Made by a program: the position numbers and the translations under genes
The notes under the pieces: generated by a model
The model's database searches: none
What the model was told of the DNA's origin: nothing
What the model saw: only the letters and a program-made list of their open reading frames with translations
In this document: in pieces, positions 19,885 to 28,776 of the stretch
How the letters are laid out: each line of letters starts with the position of its first letter
How positions within the stretch are numbered: position 1 is the stretch's first letter
NCBI RefSeq assembly: GCF_003148495.1
Contig: NZ_QGGH01000017.1
Span: forward strand, 44,416-108,415
DNA from: Mesorhizobium loti
GTDB taxonomy: Bacteria; Pseudomonadota; Alphaproteobacteria; Rhizobiales; Rhizobiaceae
DNA: 64,000 nt
Direction: 5' to 3'

Positions 19885-21951
19885 GTGACCTGGGTGCGGC
19901 TGAAAGGCTATTTCGAAACCAGTTTAGCCGGGTTGACCCAACCGACGCGCTCGGACTGGATTTTTGCCCTGCGCACCGTTTCGGCCGGCCTGATCGCGCT
20001 GCTGGCCGCCTACGCGCTGAAACTCGACCACCCGCAATGGGCTATGATGACGGTGTTCATCGTCGCTCAGCCGGTTGCCGGCATGGTGCTGGCGAAGGGC
20101 TTCTACCGGCTGCTCGGCACGCTTGCCGGCGGCGTTGCGGCGATCGGCATCACCACGGTTTTCGGCACCAACCCCTGGGTGCTGGTGACGGTGCTTGCCG
20201 TCTGGATCGGCATTTGCACCTTCGTCTCGTCGCTGCTGCGCAATCCCGAAGCCTATGGCGCCGCCCTTGCCGGCTACACCGCGATGATCATCGGCCTGCC
20301 CGCCTTCGGACAACCGCACCTCGTCGTTAACCTCGCCGTCGCACGCTGTGCCGAGATCGTGCTCGGCATTGTCTGCGCCGGCCTGACCAGCCGGCTGATC
20401 CTGCCGAAACTGGCGAGCGACGCCATCATCTCGCGCCTGAAACGCTGCATCCTCGATCTTGCCACCTATGCCGGCGGTGCTTTCTCCGGCGGCGATCCCG
20501 CAACGCTCTCCGGCCTGCATCGAAAGCTGGTCACTGACACCCAGACGCTTGGCGAGATGCGCGCCTATGCCAGGCTCGAGGCGCCGAGCTTCGCACCGCG
20601 TGCACATCCGGTCCGGCGCACCATAGGACAGCTGCTCTCGGCCCTGTCGGCGGCACGCGCGCTGCATTCGCACGCTGCCCCGAAGAACGCCGCACTCATT
20701 CCGGTGCGCTCGGAATTGCAGGCTCTTGTCGGCGAACTGGCAACCAAGTCAGGCGCGCTGGATGACACCGCACCCTGGGTGGCGCGGCTCGACGCCATTT
20801 CGGCCAAGGCCCGGCAAATGCCCGATGCCTCGACCGACCAGGGCGACGACAGGGTCGGCACCATCACCCGCCTCACCATCGCCGCCGATTTCGCCGAGGC
20901 GCTCAAGCAGGTACTGCGCGGCCTCGACGCCTTGCGCGCGCCTGCCACGCGCCCGGTCCGGGGCAGCAGGCAGCCTGCGCTGGTGGTGCATCGCGATTAC
21001 CCCGGCGCGTCGCGCAATGCCGTGCGCGCTGCCCTTGCCACGCTGCTGGTCGCGGCCTTCTGGCTGACAACGAAATGGTCGGAAGCGGCGGGCACGGTCA
21101 TTCTCGTTGCCGTCGTATCGAGCCTGTTTGCCGCTCGCCCCGACCCGGTACAGGTGGCCTGGGGCTTCTTCAAGGGAACGCTGCTGGCGCTCCCCTTTGC
21201 CTTTCTGGTCGGCCAGATCGCGATGCCTGCCCTGCCCGGCTTCGGCTGGTTCGTCCTGTTTGTCGTGCCCATCCTGGTGCCGACGGCGCTGGGCATGGCC
21301 AATCCGCGCTATGTCGGCGTGGCCACGGCCTTCGCCATCAACTTCCTCGCTTTCCTCAGCCCGCATCAGGCGATGACCTACGATCCTGGCCCGTTCTTCG
21401 CCGGCTCGGCATCGGTGCTGGTTGGTATCCTGCTGGCGATCGGCGTTTTCATCCTGGTGCTGCCCGCCGATCCGTGGCTGGCGGCCAATCGCATCGTGCG
21501 CGCCATGCGAGAGGATCTGGCGCGGCTTTGCCTGCATGAGCGGGTGCCGAGGCGTTCGGCCTTCGAGAGCCTCGCCTATGACCGCATCAACCAGTTGATG
21601 CCGCTGGTGCAGAACGCCGGCAGGAAGGGCGATGCGGTTTTAGGCGGCGGCGTCGCCGCCGTCACCGTCGGCCTGGAGATTCTGCGGCTGCGCGACGCAA
21701 GCCAGGGCCATGCCATCCCATCCGAGACCGCGCTTTCGATTGCCAACTTCCTGAGGGGGCTGGCGCGCGAACTGCTCTTCCGCGCCCCCGGCGATCCGCA
21801 GACCTCGACGGTCACCGTCGCCCGCCAATATGCGGCTGGTATCGCCCAACGAAACGGTGCCGGCGAGATGCTGCAGATCGCGGCATCACTGCGTATCATC
21901 GCCGCGGCGATGGAGGATTTTCCGGATTTCTTCGCAAGGGATAAAGGTTAA
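19885..21951 (+). CDS. FUSC-family inner-membrane exporter (AaeB/fusaric acid resistance type)
   Basis: A 688-residue membrane protein with two hydrophobic blocks, residues about 30-170 and 370-530, each of about six helices, separated by and followed by soluble helical domains. The first block begins LRTVSAGLIALLAAYALKLDHPQWAMMTVFI, which matches the FUSC signature. Members pump aromatic acids or related compounds, usually with a membrane-fusion partner; none is adjacent. A GTG at 19885 follows GGAGACGAG. Its stop overlaps the stop of the DUF2336 gene by four bases. Confidence 0.88.
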   Translation: MTWVRLKGYFETSLAGLTQPTRSDWIFALRTVSAGLIALLAAYALKLDHPQWAMMTVFIVAQPVAGMVLAKGFYRLLGTLAGGVAAIGITTVFGTNPWVLVTVLAVWIGICTFVSSLLRNPEAYGAALAGYTAMIIGLPAFGQPHLVVNLAVARCAEIVLGIVCAGLTSRLILPKLASDAIISRLKRCILDLATYAGGAFSGGDPATLSGLHRKLVTDTQTLGEMRAYARLEAPSFAPRAHPVRRTIGQLLSALSAARALHSHAAPKNAALIPVRSELQALVGELATKSGALDDTAPWVARLDAISAKARQMPDASTDQGDDRVGTITRLTIAADFAEALKQVLRGLDALRAPATRPVRGSRQPALVVHRDYPGASRNAVRAALATLLVAAFWLTTKWSEAAGTVILVAVVSSLFAARPDPVQVAWGFFKGTLLALPFAFLVGQIAMPALPGFGWFVLFVVPILVPTALGMANPRYVGVATAFAINFLAFLSPHQAMTYDPGPFFAGSASVLVGILLAIGVFILVLPADPWLAANRIVRAMREDLARLCLHERVPRRSAFESLAYDRINQLMPLVQNAGRKGDAVLGGGVAAVTVGLEILRLRDASQGHAIPSETALSIANFLRGLARELLFRAPGDPQTSTVTVARQYAAGIAQRNGAGEMLQIAASLRIIAAAMEDFPDFFARDKG

Positions 21952-23072
21952 GCGGCAGCGATCGCCAGCGCGTGGCCCCGCGCGTTCTCGCGCAGCGCAT
22001 CGAGATGGATCGACTTGACCAAGGCGGCGAGATCGCCTTCGGCGGATTGCCCGCCCACCTCCTTTAGCATCAGCCAGCTGACCTCCTGCACTCCGGCGAC
22101 GCGCTTGCCGTTGGCGACCTCGCGCCAGGTCTTCAGCGCGCGCAGGATAATGGCATGCGTGGCAGCGGCGAGGCCGGCGCTGCGGAACAACGCCTGCAAG
22201 GCAACGTCGTGCCCGCCGGCCAGAAGCGCCCTCACCCTTTGTTCGGACTGCTGGCTGAGCGCGACCAGCGCCGAGCCGAAGAAGTCGACCTTGCCATGCG
22301 CGATGGTGCGGATGAGGAAGCTCGCGGTCAGATCGCCGCGCAGCCTGAGATGCTCGATCAGTGCGGCATGCTCTTCCTGGCGCGTGCCCTCGATCAGCGT
22401 CACCGAAGCCTTGACGCAGGCGTCGTGCATGACGCGGTCGGCTCGCGCCGCGCCCATCAGTGCCATCACCAGCGGCGACGTTTTCAGCATCTCTCCGAGC
22501 TTGACGAGCAGCATATGCCGGCAGTCGGCAGGCAGGCGGGCGTCCGATATCAGCGCCTCGCGCACCAAAGGCAGATGCCCGTGCCGTTCGGCCATGCGGC
22601 GGAAACTGAGCGAAGCGATGTCGGCGCCGCTGTTGGCGAGCAGCACGGCGCAGGCTTCCGCCTCGCCGATCTCGGCGATGGCCGCCGACAGCGCCATCGA
22701 GACGAGCGGCCGGTCGGCGATCAATTTTTGCGTCGCCCTCGGACTTGAGGCCACGCGGTTGATGAGATCGGCGTCGGTGAGCAGCGGCGAGCGCGCCAGC
22801 ACCACGCCGGCGACTTCCGGCTGGTCGGAGGCAAGCACGCTGATGATCTGCAATGGCGCGTGGTGGCTCATGGACAGCGCCTCGGCCATCGCCAGACGCA
22901 CCTTCGACGAGGCATCGTCGAGCAACAGCGTCAGCGCTGCCTCGGCGGCGCAACGGTCCTCGAATGGCAGGTCGGAATTTACATAGGCCCGGGCCAGCGC
23001 GCTGGCCGCGGCGGCGCGCTCCGACACCCTGGCGGTGTAGATCCATTTCAGGAAATGCGAAACAACAACCAT
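21948..23072 (-). CDS. DUF2336 domain-containing protein
   Basis: A 374-residue alpha-helical protein built of HEAT-like repeats, for example RCAAEAALTLLLDDASSKVRLAMAEALS. This is the DUF2336 pattern widespread in alphaproteobacteria. No catalytic motif is visible and the function is unknown; helical repeats suggest protein binding. It converges with the FUSC gene. The ATG at 23072 begins MVVVSHFLKWI. Confidence 0.85.
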   Translation of the reverse strand: MVVVSHFLKWIYTARVSERAAAASALARAYVNSDLPFEDRCAAEAALTLLLDDASSKVRLAMAEALSMSHHAPLQIISVLASDQPEVAGVVLARSPLLTDADLINRVASSPRATQKLIADRPLVSMALSAAIAEIGEAEACAVLLANSGADIASLSFRRMAERHGHLPLVREALISDARLPADCRHMLLVKLGEMLKTSPLVMALMGAARADRVMHDACVKASVTLIEGTRQEEHAALIEHLRLRGDLTASFLIRTIAHGKVDFFGSALVALSQQSEQRVRALLAGGHDVALQALFRSAGLAAATHAIILRALKTWREVANGKRVAGVQEVSWLMLKEVGGQSAEGDLAALVKSIHLDALRENARGHALAIAAA

Positions 23073-23225
23073 GCCCGCCTGCTTACGCCCCTTGCCAGAA
23101 GGTTTCTGGCCCCAGTCAGGACCGTAGGCAGAAATGGTTTACGAACGGTTCACCATGTTCATTAACTGGCTTGCGAGCCCTGAATGCAGCGCCTATCAAC
23201 CGTCAAACAGTGGAGGAGAGAGAAA

Positions 23226-23678
23226 ATGGCCGGGCTTTATCTCGAAGAGTTCGTCGTCGGCCATGTCTTCCAGCACACGCTGCGTAAGACCGTAACCGAA
23301 AGCGACAACATGCTGTTTTCGGTGATGACGCTGAACCCGCAGCCGCTGCATATCGATTTCGATTTTGCCGCCAAGAGCGAATGGGGCAAGCCGCTGGTCA
23401 ACTCGCTGTTCACGCTCGGGCTGATGATCGGCATTTCGGTCAATGACATCACCGTCGGCACCACGGTGGCCAATCTCGGCATGAAGGAAACCGTGTTTCC
23501 GCATCCGGTCTTCCATGGCGACACCATCCGGGTCGAGACGACAGTCATCTCGGTGCGGGAGTCGAAATCGAAACCCGATCGCGGCATCGTCGAATTCGAG
23601 CATCGCGCCTACAACCAGCATGGCGATCTCGTCGCCAAATGCACCAGGCAAGCGATGATGCTGAAGAAGGCGATCTGA
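23226..23678 (+). CDS. MaoC-family (R)-hydratase-like protein
   Basis: A 150-residue hot-dog fold protein. The start at 23226 is set by GGAGGAGAG. The MaoC hydratase signature is partly visible in MTLNPQPLHIDFDFA, with the D/N-x-x-P-x-H arrangement (N-P-Q-P-L-H), followed by GKPLVNSLFTLGL. Typical members hydrate enoyl-CoA or mesaconyl-CoA thioesters. Only three bases separate it from the CitE-like lyase gene, so both probably act on the same CoA thioester, for example in a methylaspartate- or C5-dicarboxylate-type route; the exact substrate is not shown by the sequence. Confidence 0.85.
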   Translation: MAGLYLEEFVVGHVFQHTLRKTVTESDNMLFSVMTLNPQPLHIDFDFAAKSEWGKPLVNSLFTLGLMIGISVNDITVGTTVANLGMKETVFPHPVFHGDTIRVETTVISVRESKSKPDRGIVEFEHRAYNQHGDLVAKCTRQAMMLKKAI

Positions 23679-23681
23679 CGC

Positions 23682-24563
23682 ATGCGTTCGCTGCTGTTCG
23701 TCCCCGGCGATTCCGAGAGGAAACTGGAAAAGGGTTTTGGTGCCGGTGCCGACGTGGTCATCGTCGATCTTGAAGATTCCGTGGCGCCGCACAACAAGGC
23801 GCTGGCACGCGAGGTGGCGGCGCGCTTCATCGCCGAGCGCAGGGCGCAAACCAGCTCGGCGATCTACGTCAGGGTCAACGACCTGTCGACGGGGCTGACG
23901 GATGACGATCTGGCGGCACTCGTTTCAGCCAAGCCCGACGGCATCATGCTGCCCAAGTCGAACAGCGGCCAGGATGTGCAGCACCTGTCGGCAAAGCTCA
24001 GGGTTCGCGAGGCTGAAAACGGCCTGGCCGACGGCGCGATCAAGATCCTGCCAATCATCACCGAAACGCCGGCAGGCGTGCTGGCGGCGGCCACCTATGC
24101 CGGGACGAGCGCGCGGCTTGCCGGTCTCACCTGGGGCGCGGAAGACCTGTCGGCGGCGATCGGCGCACGCATGGCCCGCGACGAACATGGCCGCTACACG
24201 GACGTGTTCCGTCACGCCCGCACCATGACAATACTTGCCGCTGGTGCGGCGGAGGTCGCGGCGATCGACACCGTCTTCCCGAATTTTCGCGACATGGCGG
24301 CCTTCCAAGCGGAATGCATGGAAGCCGAGCGCGATGGCTTCACCGGCAAGATGGCGATCCACCCCGCTCAGGTGTCGGTCATCAACGCCGCCTTCACGCC
24401 GTCGGGCGAGGCCGTGAGACAATCGGCGGCAATCGTCGCCGCGTTCGCGGCAGCGGGAAATCCCGGCGTCGTCGGCATCGACGGCAAGATGTACGACCGC
24501 CCGCATCTGCGACTGGCCGAACGACTTCTGGCGCGGGCAAAGGCGGCAGGTGTTTCCGCCTGA
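23682..24563 (+). CDS. CitE-like CoA-ester lyase (HpcH/HpaI aldolase family)
   Basis: A 293-residue TIM-barrel protein. Family marks are LFVPGDSERKLEKG at the start, DVVIVDLEDSV (metal-binding region), the arginine in IYVRVND, ILPIITETPAG with the active-site glutamate, and GAEDLSAAIG. GKMAIHPAQV near the C-terminus is the usual CitE/malyl-CoA lyase signature. It should cleave or form a beta-hydroxyacyl-CoA such as malyl- or citramalyl-CoA. No citrate lyase alpha or gamma subunit is near, so it is a stand-alone lyase, coupled to the MaoC hydratase upstream. Confidence 0.88.
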   Translation: MRSLLFVPGDSERKLEKGFGAGADVVIVDLEDSVAPHNKALAREVAARFIAERRAQTSSAIYVRVNDLSTGLTDDDLAALVSAKPDGIMLPKSNSGQDVQHLSAKLRVREAENGLADGAIKILPIITETPAGVLAAATYAGTSARLAGLTWGAEDLSAAIGARMARDEHGRYTDVFRHARTMTILAAGAAEVAAIDTVFPNFRDMAAFQAECMEAERDGFTGKMAIHPAQVSVINAAFTPSGEAVRQSAAIVAAFAAAGNPGVVGIDGKMYDRPHLRLAERLLARAKAAGVSA

Positions 24564-24575
24564 GCGCCCGAATCG

Positions 24576-25250
24576 CTACCAGACCAATGGAATCAGGCGG
24601 TAGCGAACATGGGCCGCATAGTCGTCATAGCCTCGCAGGCCAGTCCGAAGCGTGCTTTCTTCGATGAATGTGCGGATGGCCAAAAGAATGATGAACACGA
24701 GCACCGATGCCAACCCCCACCAGGAGCCAAGCAGGAGTGCCGTGCCGGCAAAGAAGAGAATGGCGCCGGCATACATCGGATGGCGGATGTAGCTGTAGGG
24801 ACCCGTGGTGATCACGCGCTGTCCGCGCTCGTCCTGGATCTTCACAACGGGCGCCGCGAAACTGTTCTCCAGCATCGTCAGATAGCAGATCCAGATGCCG
24901 AGCAGCAGGACAGCCGCGCCTATCACCTGTACCCAGACGGGAACCGCCGACCAGCCGAAACGGATGTCGAGCCCCATGAGGGCCTGCCAACCGAAGATAG
25001 CGGCCAGCAATACGCTCAACAGCACCTTGTCAGCTGCGGTCTGATTCTTCTGGATGGGAGGGCTCAGTCTCTCATTCATCAGGCCGGGATCGCGCCGGGC
25101 CAGCGCTACGCCCAAGCTGAGGCTAAGCCCCACCATCACCACCAGGAACACCCAGGCTCCCGGCCAGTGCAGCGTGCCGGCCGACAGGAAGAGCAAGGCG
25201 CCCATGACGCCGAACCACACGAACGTCTGGAGAATCAACTTCGATATCAT
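24576..25250 (-). CDS. Isoprenylcysteine carboxylmethyltransferase-family membrane protein
   Basis: A 224-residue integral membrane protein with about six helices. The ICMT/PEMT-type motif GPYSYIRHPMYAGAIL sits near residue 147, followed by a conserved EE in TFIEESTLR. These enzymes methylate small molecules or lipids with S-adenosylmethionine; many bacterial members are uncharacterised. The start at 25250 is chosen because GGAAGG lies seven bases upstream. It is divergent from a TetR regulator, with two TetR-like operators between them, so it is the likely target of that regulator. Confidence 0.82.
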   Translation of the reverse strand: MISKLILQTFVWFGVMGALLFLSAGTLHWPGAWVFLVVMVGLSLSLGVALARRDPGLMNERLSPPIQKNQTAADKVLLSVLLAAIFGWQALMGLDIRFGWSAVPVWVQVIGAAVLLLGIWICYLTMLENSFAAPVVKIQDERGQRVITTGPYSYIRHPMYAGAILFFAGTALLLGSWWGLASVLVFIILLAIRTFIEESTLRTGLRGYDDYAAHVRYRLIPLVW

Positions 25251-25292
25251 GACAAACCTTCCGCGATATGCCCCCGCCAGCATTGGCCTGAC

Positions 25293-25327
25293 TAGACCAC
25301 TGGTCTATTATACCGACCGACGGTCTA
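25293..25327. promoter_or_regulatory. Two TetR-type operator palindromes
   Basis: TAGACC-ACT-GGTCTA at 25293-25307 is a perfect inverted repeat. Eighteen bases on, 25311-25327 reads TACCGACCGACGGTCTA, an imperfect version with one CGGTCTA half. The sites fall between the methyltransferase-like gene and the tetR-family gene, where an autorepressor would bind both promoters. Confidence 0.7.
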
Positions 25328-25396
25328 CCATTCAAGTGGATCGAGGACCATCACGCATCTGGACGAGAGCGGCCATCGCGTGCAGAAGCTTTTGTC

Positions 25397-26131
25397 ATGC
25401 CCCGTGTCATCAAGCATCCTGAGCTCAGGCGAGAAGAACTTCTGGATCATGCCCAGGCCCTGTTCCTGACGCAGGGCTACGACAAAGCGAGCCTCAACGA
25501 CGTGATTGCGGCTGCCGGCATCTCGAAAGGCGCCTTCTATCATTACTTTGCCTCCAAGGACGCTCTTCTGGTGGCGCTGGCCGAGCGCTTCGCGAGACAG
25601 GCATTGGCTGGAGTCCAGGACATACTCGACGATCCCGATCTCGATCCGCTCAGCCGCCTGAATGGCCTGCTTGCCCAGTCGCGGCGGGCCAAGATCGAGA
25701 CTGCACCGGAAGCCTGGGCTCTTTTCGAAACGCTGTTTCGGCCGGAGAACCTGGTGCTTTTCCACCGCATCAACCTGGCCGCCAGCGCGTCGTTTTCACC
25801 CTTGCTGGTCAAGATCATCAGGCAAGGCATCGAAGACGGCACCTTCAGGACATTCGACCCGGAGGGTGTCGCCGACATCGTCATGCAGTTCGGCATGGCC
25901 ACTCACGACATCATTGCCAAGGCATTCGCCGGCGGCACCGACGCCGACATGGACGTCGCCATCGAAGCCCTGGAGACACGCGTCAGGCTCTACGAGATCG
26001 CTCTCGACCGCATACTCGGCCTCCCCGATGGGAGCATTCGCATCGGCGAGCCCGGCTACGTGCGCGCCGTCATGACAGCCAGGCGGCGGACGAGTGCCGG
26101 CACGGCCCTCAGTCCCGCGCCAGCACGATGA
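25397..26131 (+). CDS. TetR/AcrR-family transcriptional regulator
   Basis: A 244-residue regulator. The N-terminal helix-turn-helix spans about residues 8-55: RREELLDHAQALFLTQGYDKASLNDVIAAAGISKGAFYHYFASK has the full TetR pattern (ISKGAFYHYF is the recognition helix). The rest is a helical ligand domain with no recognised ligand. It probably represses the divergent methyltransferase-like gene and itself through the palindromes at 25293-25327. Its 3' end overlaps the ion-channel gene on the other strand by 23 bases. Confidence 0.9.
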   Translation: MPRVIKHPELRREELLDHAQALFLTQGYDKASLNDVIAAAGISKGAFYHYFASKDALLVALAERFARQALAGVQDILDDPDLDPLSRLNGLLAQSRRAKIETAPEAWALFETLFRPENLVLFHRINLAASASFSPLLVKIIRQGIEDGTFRTFDPEGVADIVMQFGMATHDIIAKAFAGGTDADMDVAIEALETRVRLYEIALDRILGLPDGSIRIGEPGYVRAVMTARRRTSAGTALSPAPAR

Positions 26132-28010
26132 TCCGGTCCTCCGGCAGATAGGCGAGTGCTTCCGACCTCAGCGGGTTGACGGTGACGCCGCCCAGCGCCC
26201 GCTGGTCGGCCTCTCCGGCGCGGATGCGCCGGTAACCTATGGCGATTTCGCTGCGCAACCGCGCCGATTCCGCGATCGTCCAGAAGGTCACCGGCCGGTC
26301 GATGGCGACATAGTCGGCGACCGGACGCATGTAGATTTCAGAACCCTTCTCGTCGAGCAGGTCGTCGAAGATCGCAGCGAGATACTGATTCTCGGATGCC
26401 TGCGCCAGCATCAGGCTGACCAGCCGGTTGCTGACGACGAAATCATCGGCCTTGGTCACCGCCGCAAGCTCTCGGTTGCGCACGTCGATCATCTCGCTGA
26501 CGATGCTGATGTGCATGCCGGCATCATCTGCGATCTTGCGCAGATGCAGCAGCGTCACCAGCGTGCGCGTATCGGCCGGCTGTGCTGCCATGGTTTCGCT
26601 GTAGCCGAGGACGAGCACGTGGTCGTAGGAAGGCACGTCCAGGCTTGCCAGCGCGGCGCTGCTCGACGTGTCGGTGACGCGGCAGGATACCGACAGATTG
26701 TCGCCCGCGACCGGCAGTTCGGCAACTTCCTGTTCGAGGCCGGGCGTATCGGCGGCGATCGTCAGGATCGACCCAGGCGCGACATAGCGCGACAGTTCAT
26801 AGGTGATGATTGGACCGCGCCGATTCCAGCCGAGGATCAGCGTGCGCTCCGGCTTCGCCTCGATGGATCGCGGGCCGAGGATCGCTGCTGCGTCGATCTT
26901 GATCCCAGCGCTTCCCAGCTTTATCGCGGCATCGTCCTCGGCGATGATAATGGCGCGCATGTCCTTGCCGATCACCAGATCCGACGGCGGGTTGAGATTG
27001 ACGCGGCCCTCGCGGTCGCAAAGCCCGATCAGCGCGCAGTGCTCGTACGCCATGACCGCCTCGCCGAAGCTTTTGCCGGTGAGGTCCGGCTGCTCGGTCG
27101 TGTAGATTTCACAGCCGTCGAAATCGAGCAGCTCCGAATAGACGCCGCTGAGACCTGACTGCCGGCTCGAATGCACGACGATGCGCGAGATCAGCTGGTC
27201 GGCCAGCACGAGTTGAACCTCGGCTCCGCCGACGACCCGGGCGACCTCGGCATTCTTGCCATCGCGAATCTCGGCGGCGATGTTGTAGGGGGCGGTGCGC
27301 CGGTTTGGATCGTTGACCAGCGCCAGCACCGTCTTGATGACCTGCGAATCCGGGTCGTCGCCGTCCGGCGACAGCACGATGACCGACCGCGAGGTCTGCG
27401 GATTGACGATGACCAGATCATAGAGATCGGTCGGGTCGCCGCTGCGGCAGATGATGCGCGTGTTGCCCAGTTTGCCGACCTTGGCCGCGATCTCGTCCTC
27501 CATCTCGACCTTGTCCATATTGGCCATCACGACGATGCGCGGACGGCGGCGGCTGGCATTGGCAATGACGAGTTCGGAGATGACGTCGAAGATCGACGGC
27601 GACCAGTTGAGGATGATGGTGTGATCGGTCTCCAGCACCCGCGAACGGCCCTTGCGCAGTTCGTCGAGCTTGCTGTCGACGCCGGCGCTAAGCACGCCGA
27701 TGAGGGCCGACACGACGAAGATACCGGCAAGCGTGACAAACAGCATAACGAGGCGGAAGGCCCAGCCTGTGTCTCCGCCCATCGTGCCGGAATCGAGCGT
27801 GCGCATCAGCGATTCCCAGAACGCTTCGACGAAGTTCAGCGGCTCGCCGCCTTCCGGCGCGATGCGGGTCACCGCAAGGAAGCCAGCGGCGGCGATGATG
27901 ATCAGCAGGGAAACAACGGCGAGCCAACCGATCAGCGCGATCGGGCCGGCGGCCATGCTCTTGTCGAACCAATAGCGCAGCCGGGTTCCCAGCGAGTCTC
28001 GTTTCTTCAT
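26109..28010 (-). CDS. CASTOR/POLLUX-type ion channel with two RCK-like NAD-binding domains
   Basis: A 633-residue membrane protein. Two membrane helices (about 25-48 and 84-110) flank a pore-like loop near residues 60-80 ending in SGTMGGDTGW. A large cytoplasmic part follows with two Rossmann/RCK-like units, the first from about 128 (DHTIILNWSPSIFDVISEL) and the second from about 400 (RTLILGWNRRGPIITYEL). This is the domain order of the plant nuclear channels CASTOR and POLLUX/DMI1, which legumes need to perceive rhizobia, and of bacterial relatives. The ATG at 28010 is chosen because it begins just before the conserved basic N-terminus. Ion selectivity and ligand are unknown; calcium and potassium are candidates by family. 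Confidence 0.85.
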   Translation of the reverse strand: MKKRDSLGTRLRYWFDKSMAAGPIALIGWLAVVSLLIIIAAAGFLAVTRIAPEGGEPLNFVEAFWESLMRTLDSGTMGGDTGWAFRLVMLFVTLAGIFVVSALIGVLSAGVDSKLDELRKGRSRVLETDHTIILNWSPSIFDVISELVIANASRRRPRIVVMANMDKVEMEDEIAAKVGKLGNTRIICRSGDPTDLYDLVIVNPQTSRSVIVLSPDGDDPDSQVIKTVLALVNDPNRRTAPYNIAAEIRDGKNAEVARVVGGAEVQLVLADQLISRIVVHSSRQSGLSGVYSELLDFDGCEIYTTEQPDLTGKSFGEAVMAYEHCALIGLCDREGRVNLNPPSDLVIGKDMRAIIIAEDDAAIKLGSAGIKIDAAAILGPRSIEAKPERTLILGWNRRGPIITYELSRYVAPGSILTIAADTPGLEQEVAELPVAGDNLSVSCRVTDTSSSAALASLDVPSYDHVLVLGYSETMAAQPADTRTLVTLLHLRKIADDAGMHISIVSEMIDVRNRELAAVTKADDFVVSNRLVSLMLAQASENQYLAAIFDDLLDEKGSEIYMRPVADYVAIDRPVTFWTIAESARLRSEIAIGYRRIRAGEADQRALGGVTVNPLRSEALAYLPEDRIIVLARD

Positions 28011-28167
28011 GTCGCCCGCGCCCCGCAATATCCCCAAGGTCGATGCGTAACCCCAACGCATCGCCGAAGCCGCTCTCTTAGCGTGTGTTCAGATAAAGGG
28101 GAATCGCTTTCGCGTGCCCACGGCTATTGAATCCGGCGACGCGGCGGACGGCGGCCGAACCTAAGAC

Positions 28168-28776
28168 TTAGTCCTTGTCCCAGCGCGGCCTTCGCATCGA
28201 AAACACCTCGTCGACGCTGGCATAGTCCATGTAGCCGAGACGAGCGACATTGCCGGCTTTGGTGATGTCGAACAGGCCGTCTGTCAGGAAGGCGTCGTCG
28301 ATATGCACGCCGACCACCTCACCGGCGACGACGACGGCACTTGTCGGCGATCCGTCCAGCGCCTTTGGCCGAAAGACCTCCGTCACCCGGCATTCGAGCG
28401 CTGCAGGCGCTGCCGCCACGCGCGGCGGCGCGACCAGGCGCGACGGCGCCATGGCAAGATCGGCGTAGACGAACTCATTGACGCCGCGCGGTGCGCTGAC
28501 GGATGTGCGGTTCATCTTCTCCGCAAGATCGCGACTGACCAGATTGGCGACAAACTCGCCGGTTTCCTGGGCAAAGGAGGCGCTGTCCTTCTCGCCTTCG
28601 GAGGAGAACCAGACGATGAACGGCCGCGTCGAAACGGCATTAAAGAAAGAATACGGAGCGAGGTTGATCTCACCAGCCTTGTTCAGCGTCGAAATCCAGC
28701 CGATCGGACGCGGTGCCACGATCGCCTTCGACGGGTCGTGTGGCAGGCCATGGCCCTTTGAAGGCTCATAAAACAT
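28168..28776 (-). CDS. Flavin reductase-like flavoprotein oxidoreductase
   Basis: A 202-residue split-barrel FMN-binding protein. The N-terminus FYEPSKGHGLPHDPSKAIVAPRPIGWISTL has the family mark P-R-P-I-G-W-x-S-T, followed by NLAPYSFFNAVSTRPFIVWFSS. It probably binds FMN and uses NAD(P)H or serves a partner flavin enzyme. It starts directly after the nitroreductase-family stop codon, so the two form an operon and may share flavin chemistry. Confidence 0.87.
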   Translation of the reverse strand: MFYEPSKGHGLPHDPSKAIVAPRPIGWISTLNKAGEINLAPYSFFNAVSTRPFIVWFSSEGEKDSASFAQETGEFVANLVSRDLAEKMNRTSVSAPRGVNEFVYADLAMAPSRLVAPPRVAAAPAALECRVTEVFRPKALDGSPTSAVVVAGEVVGVHIDDAFLTDGLFDITKAGNVARLGYMDYASVDEVFSMRRPRWDKD

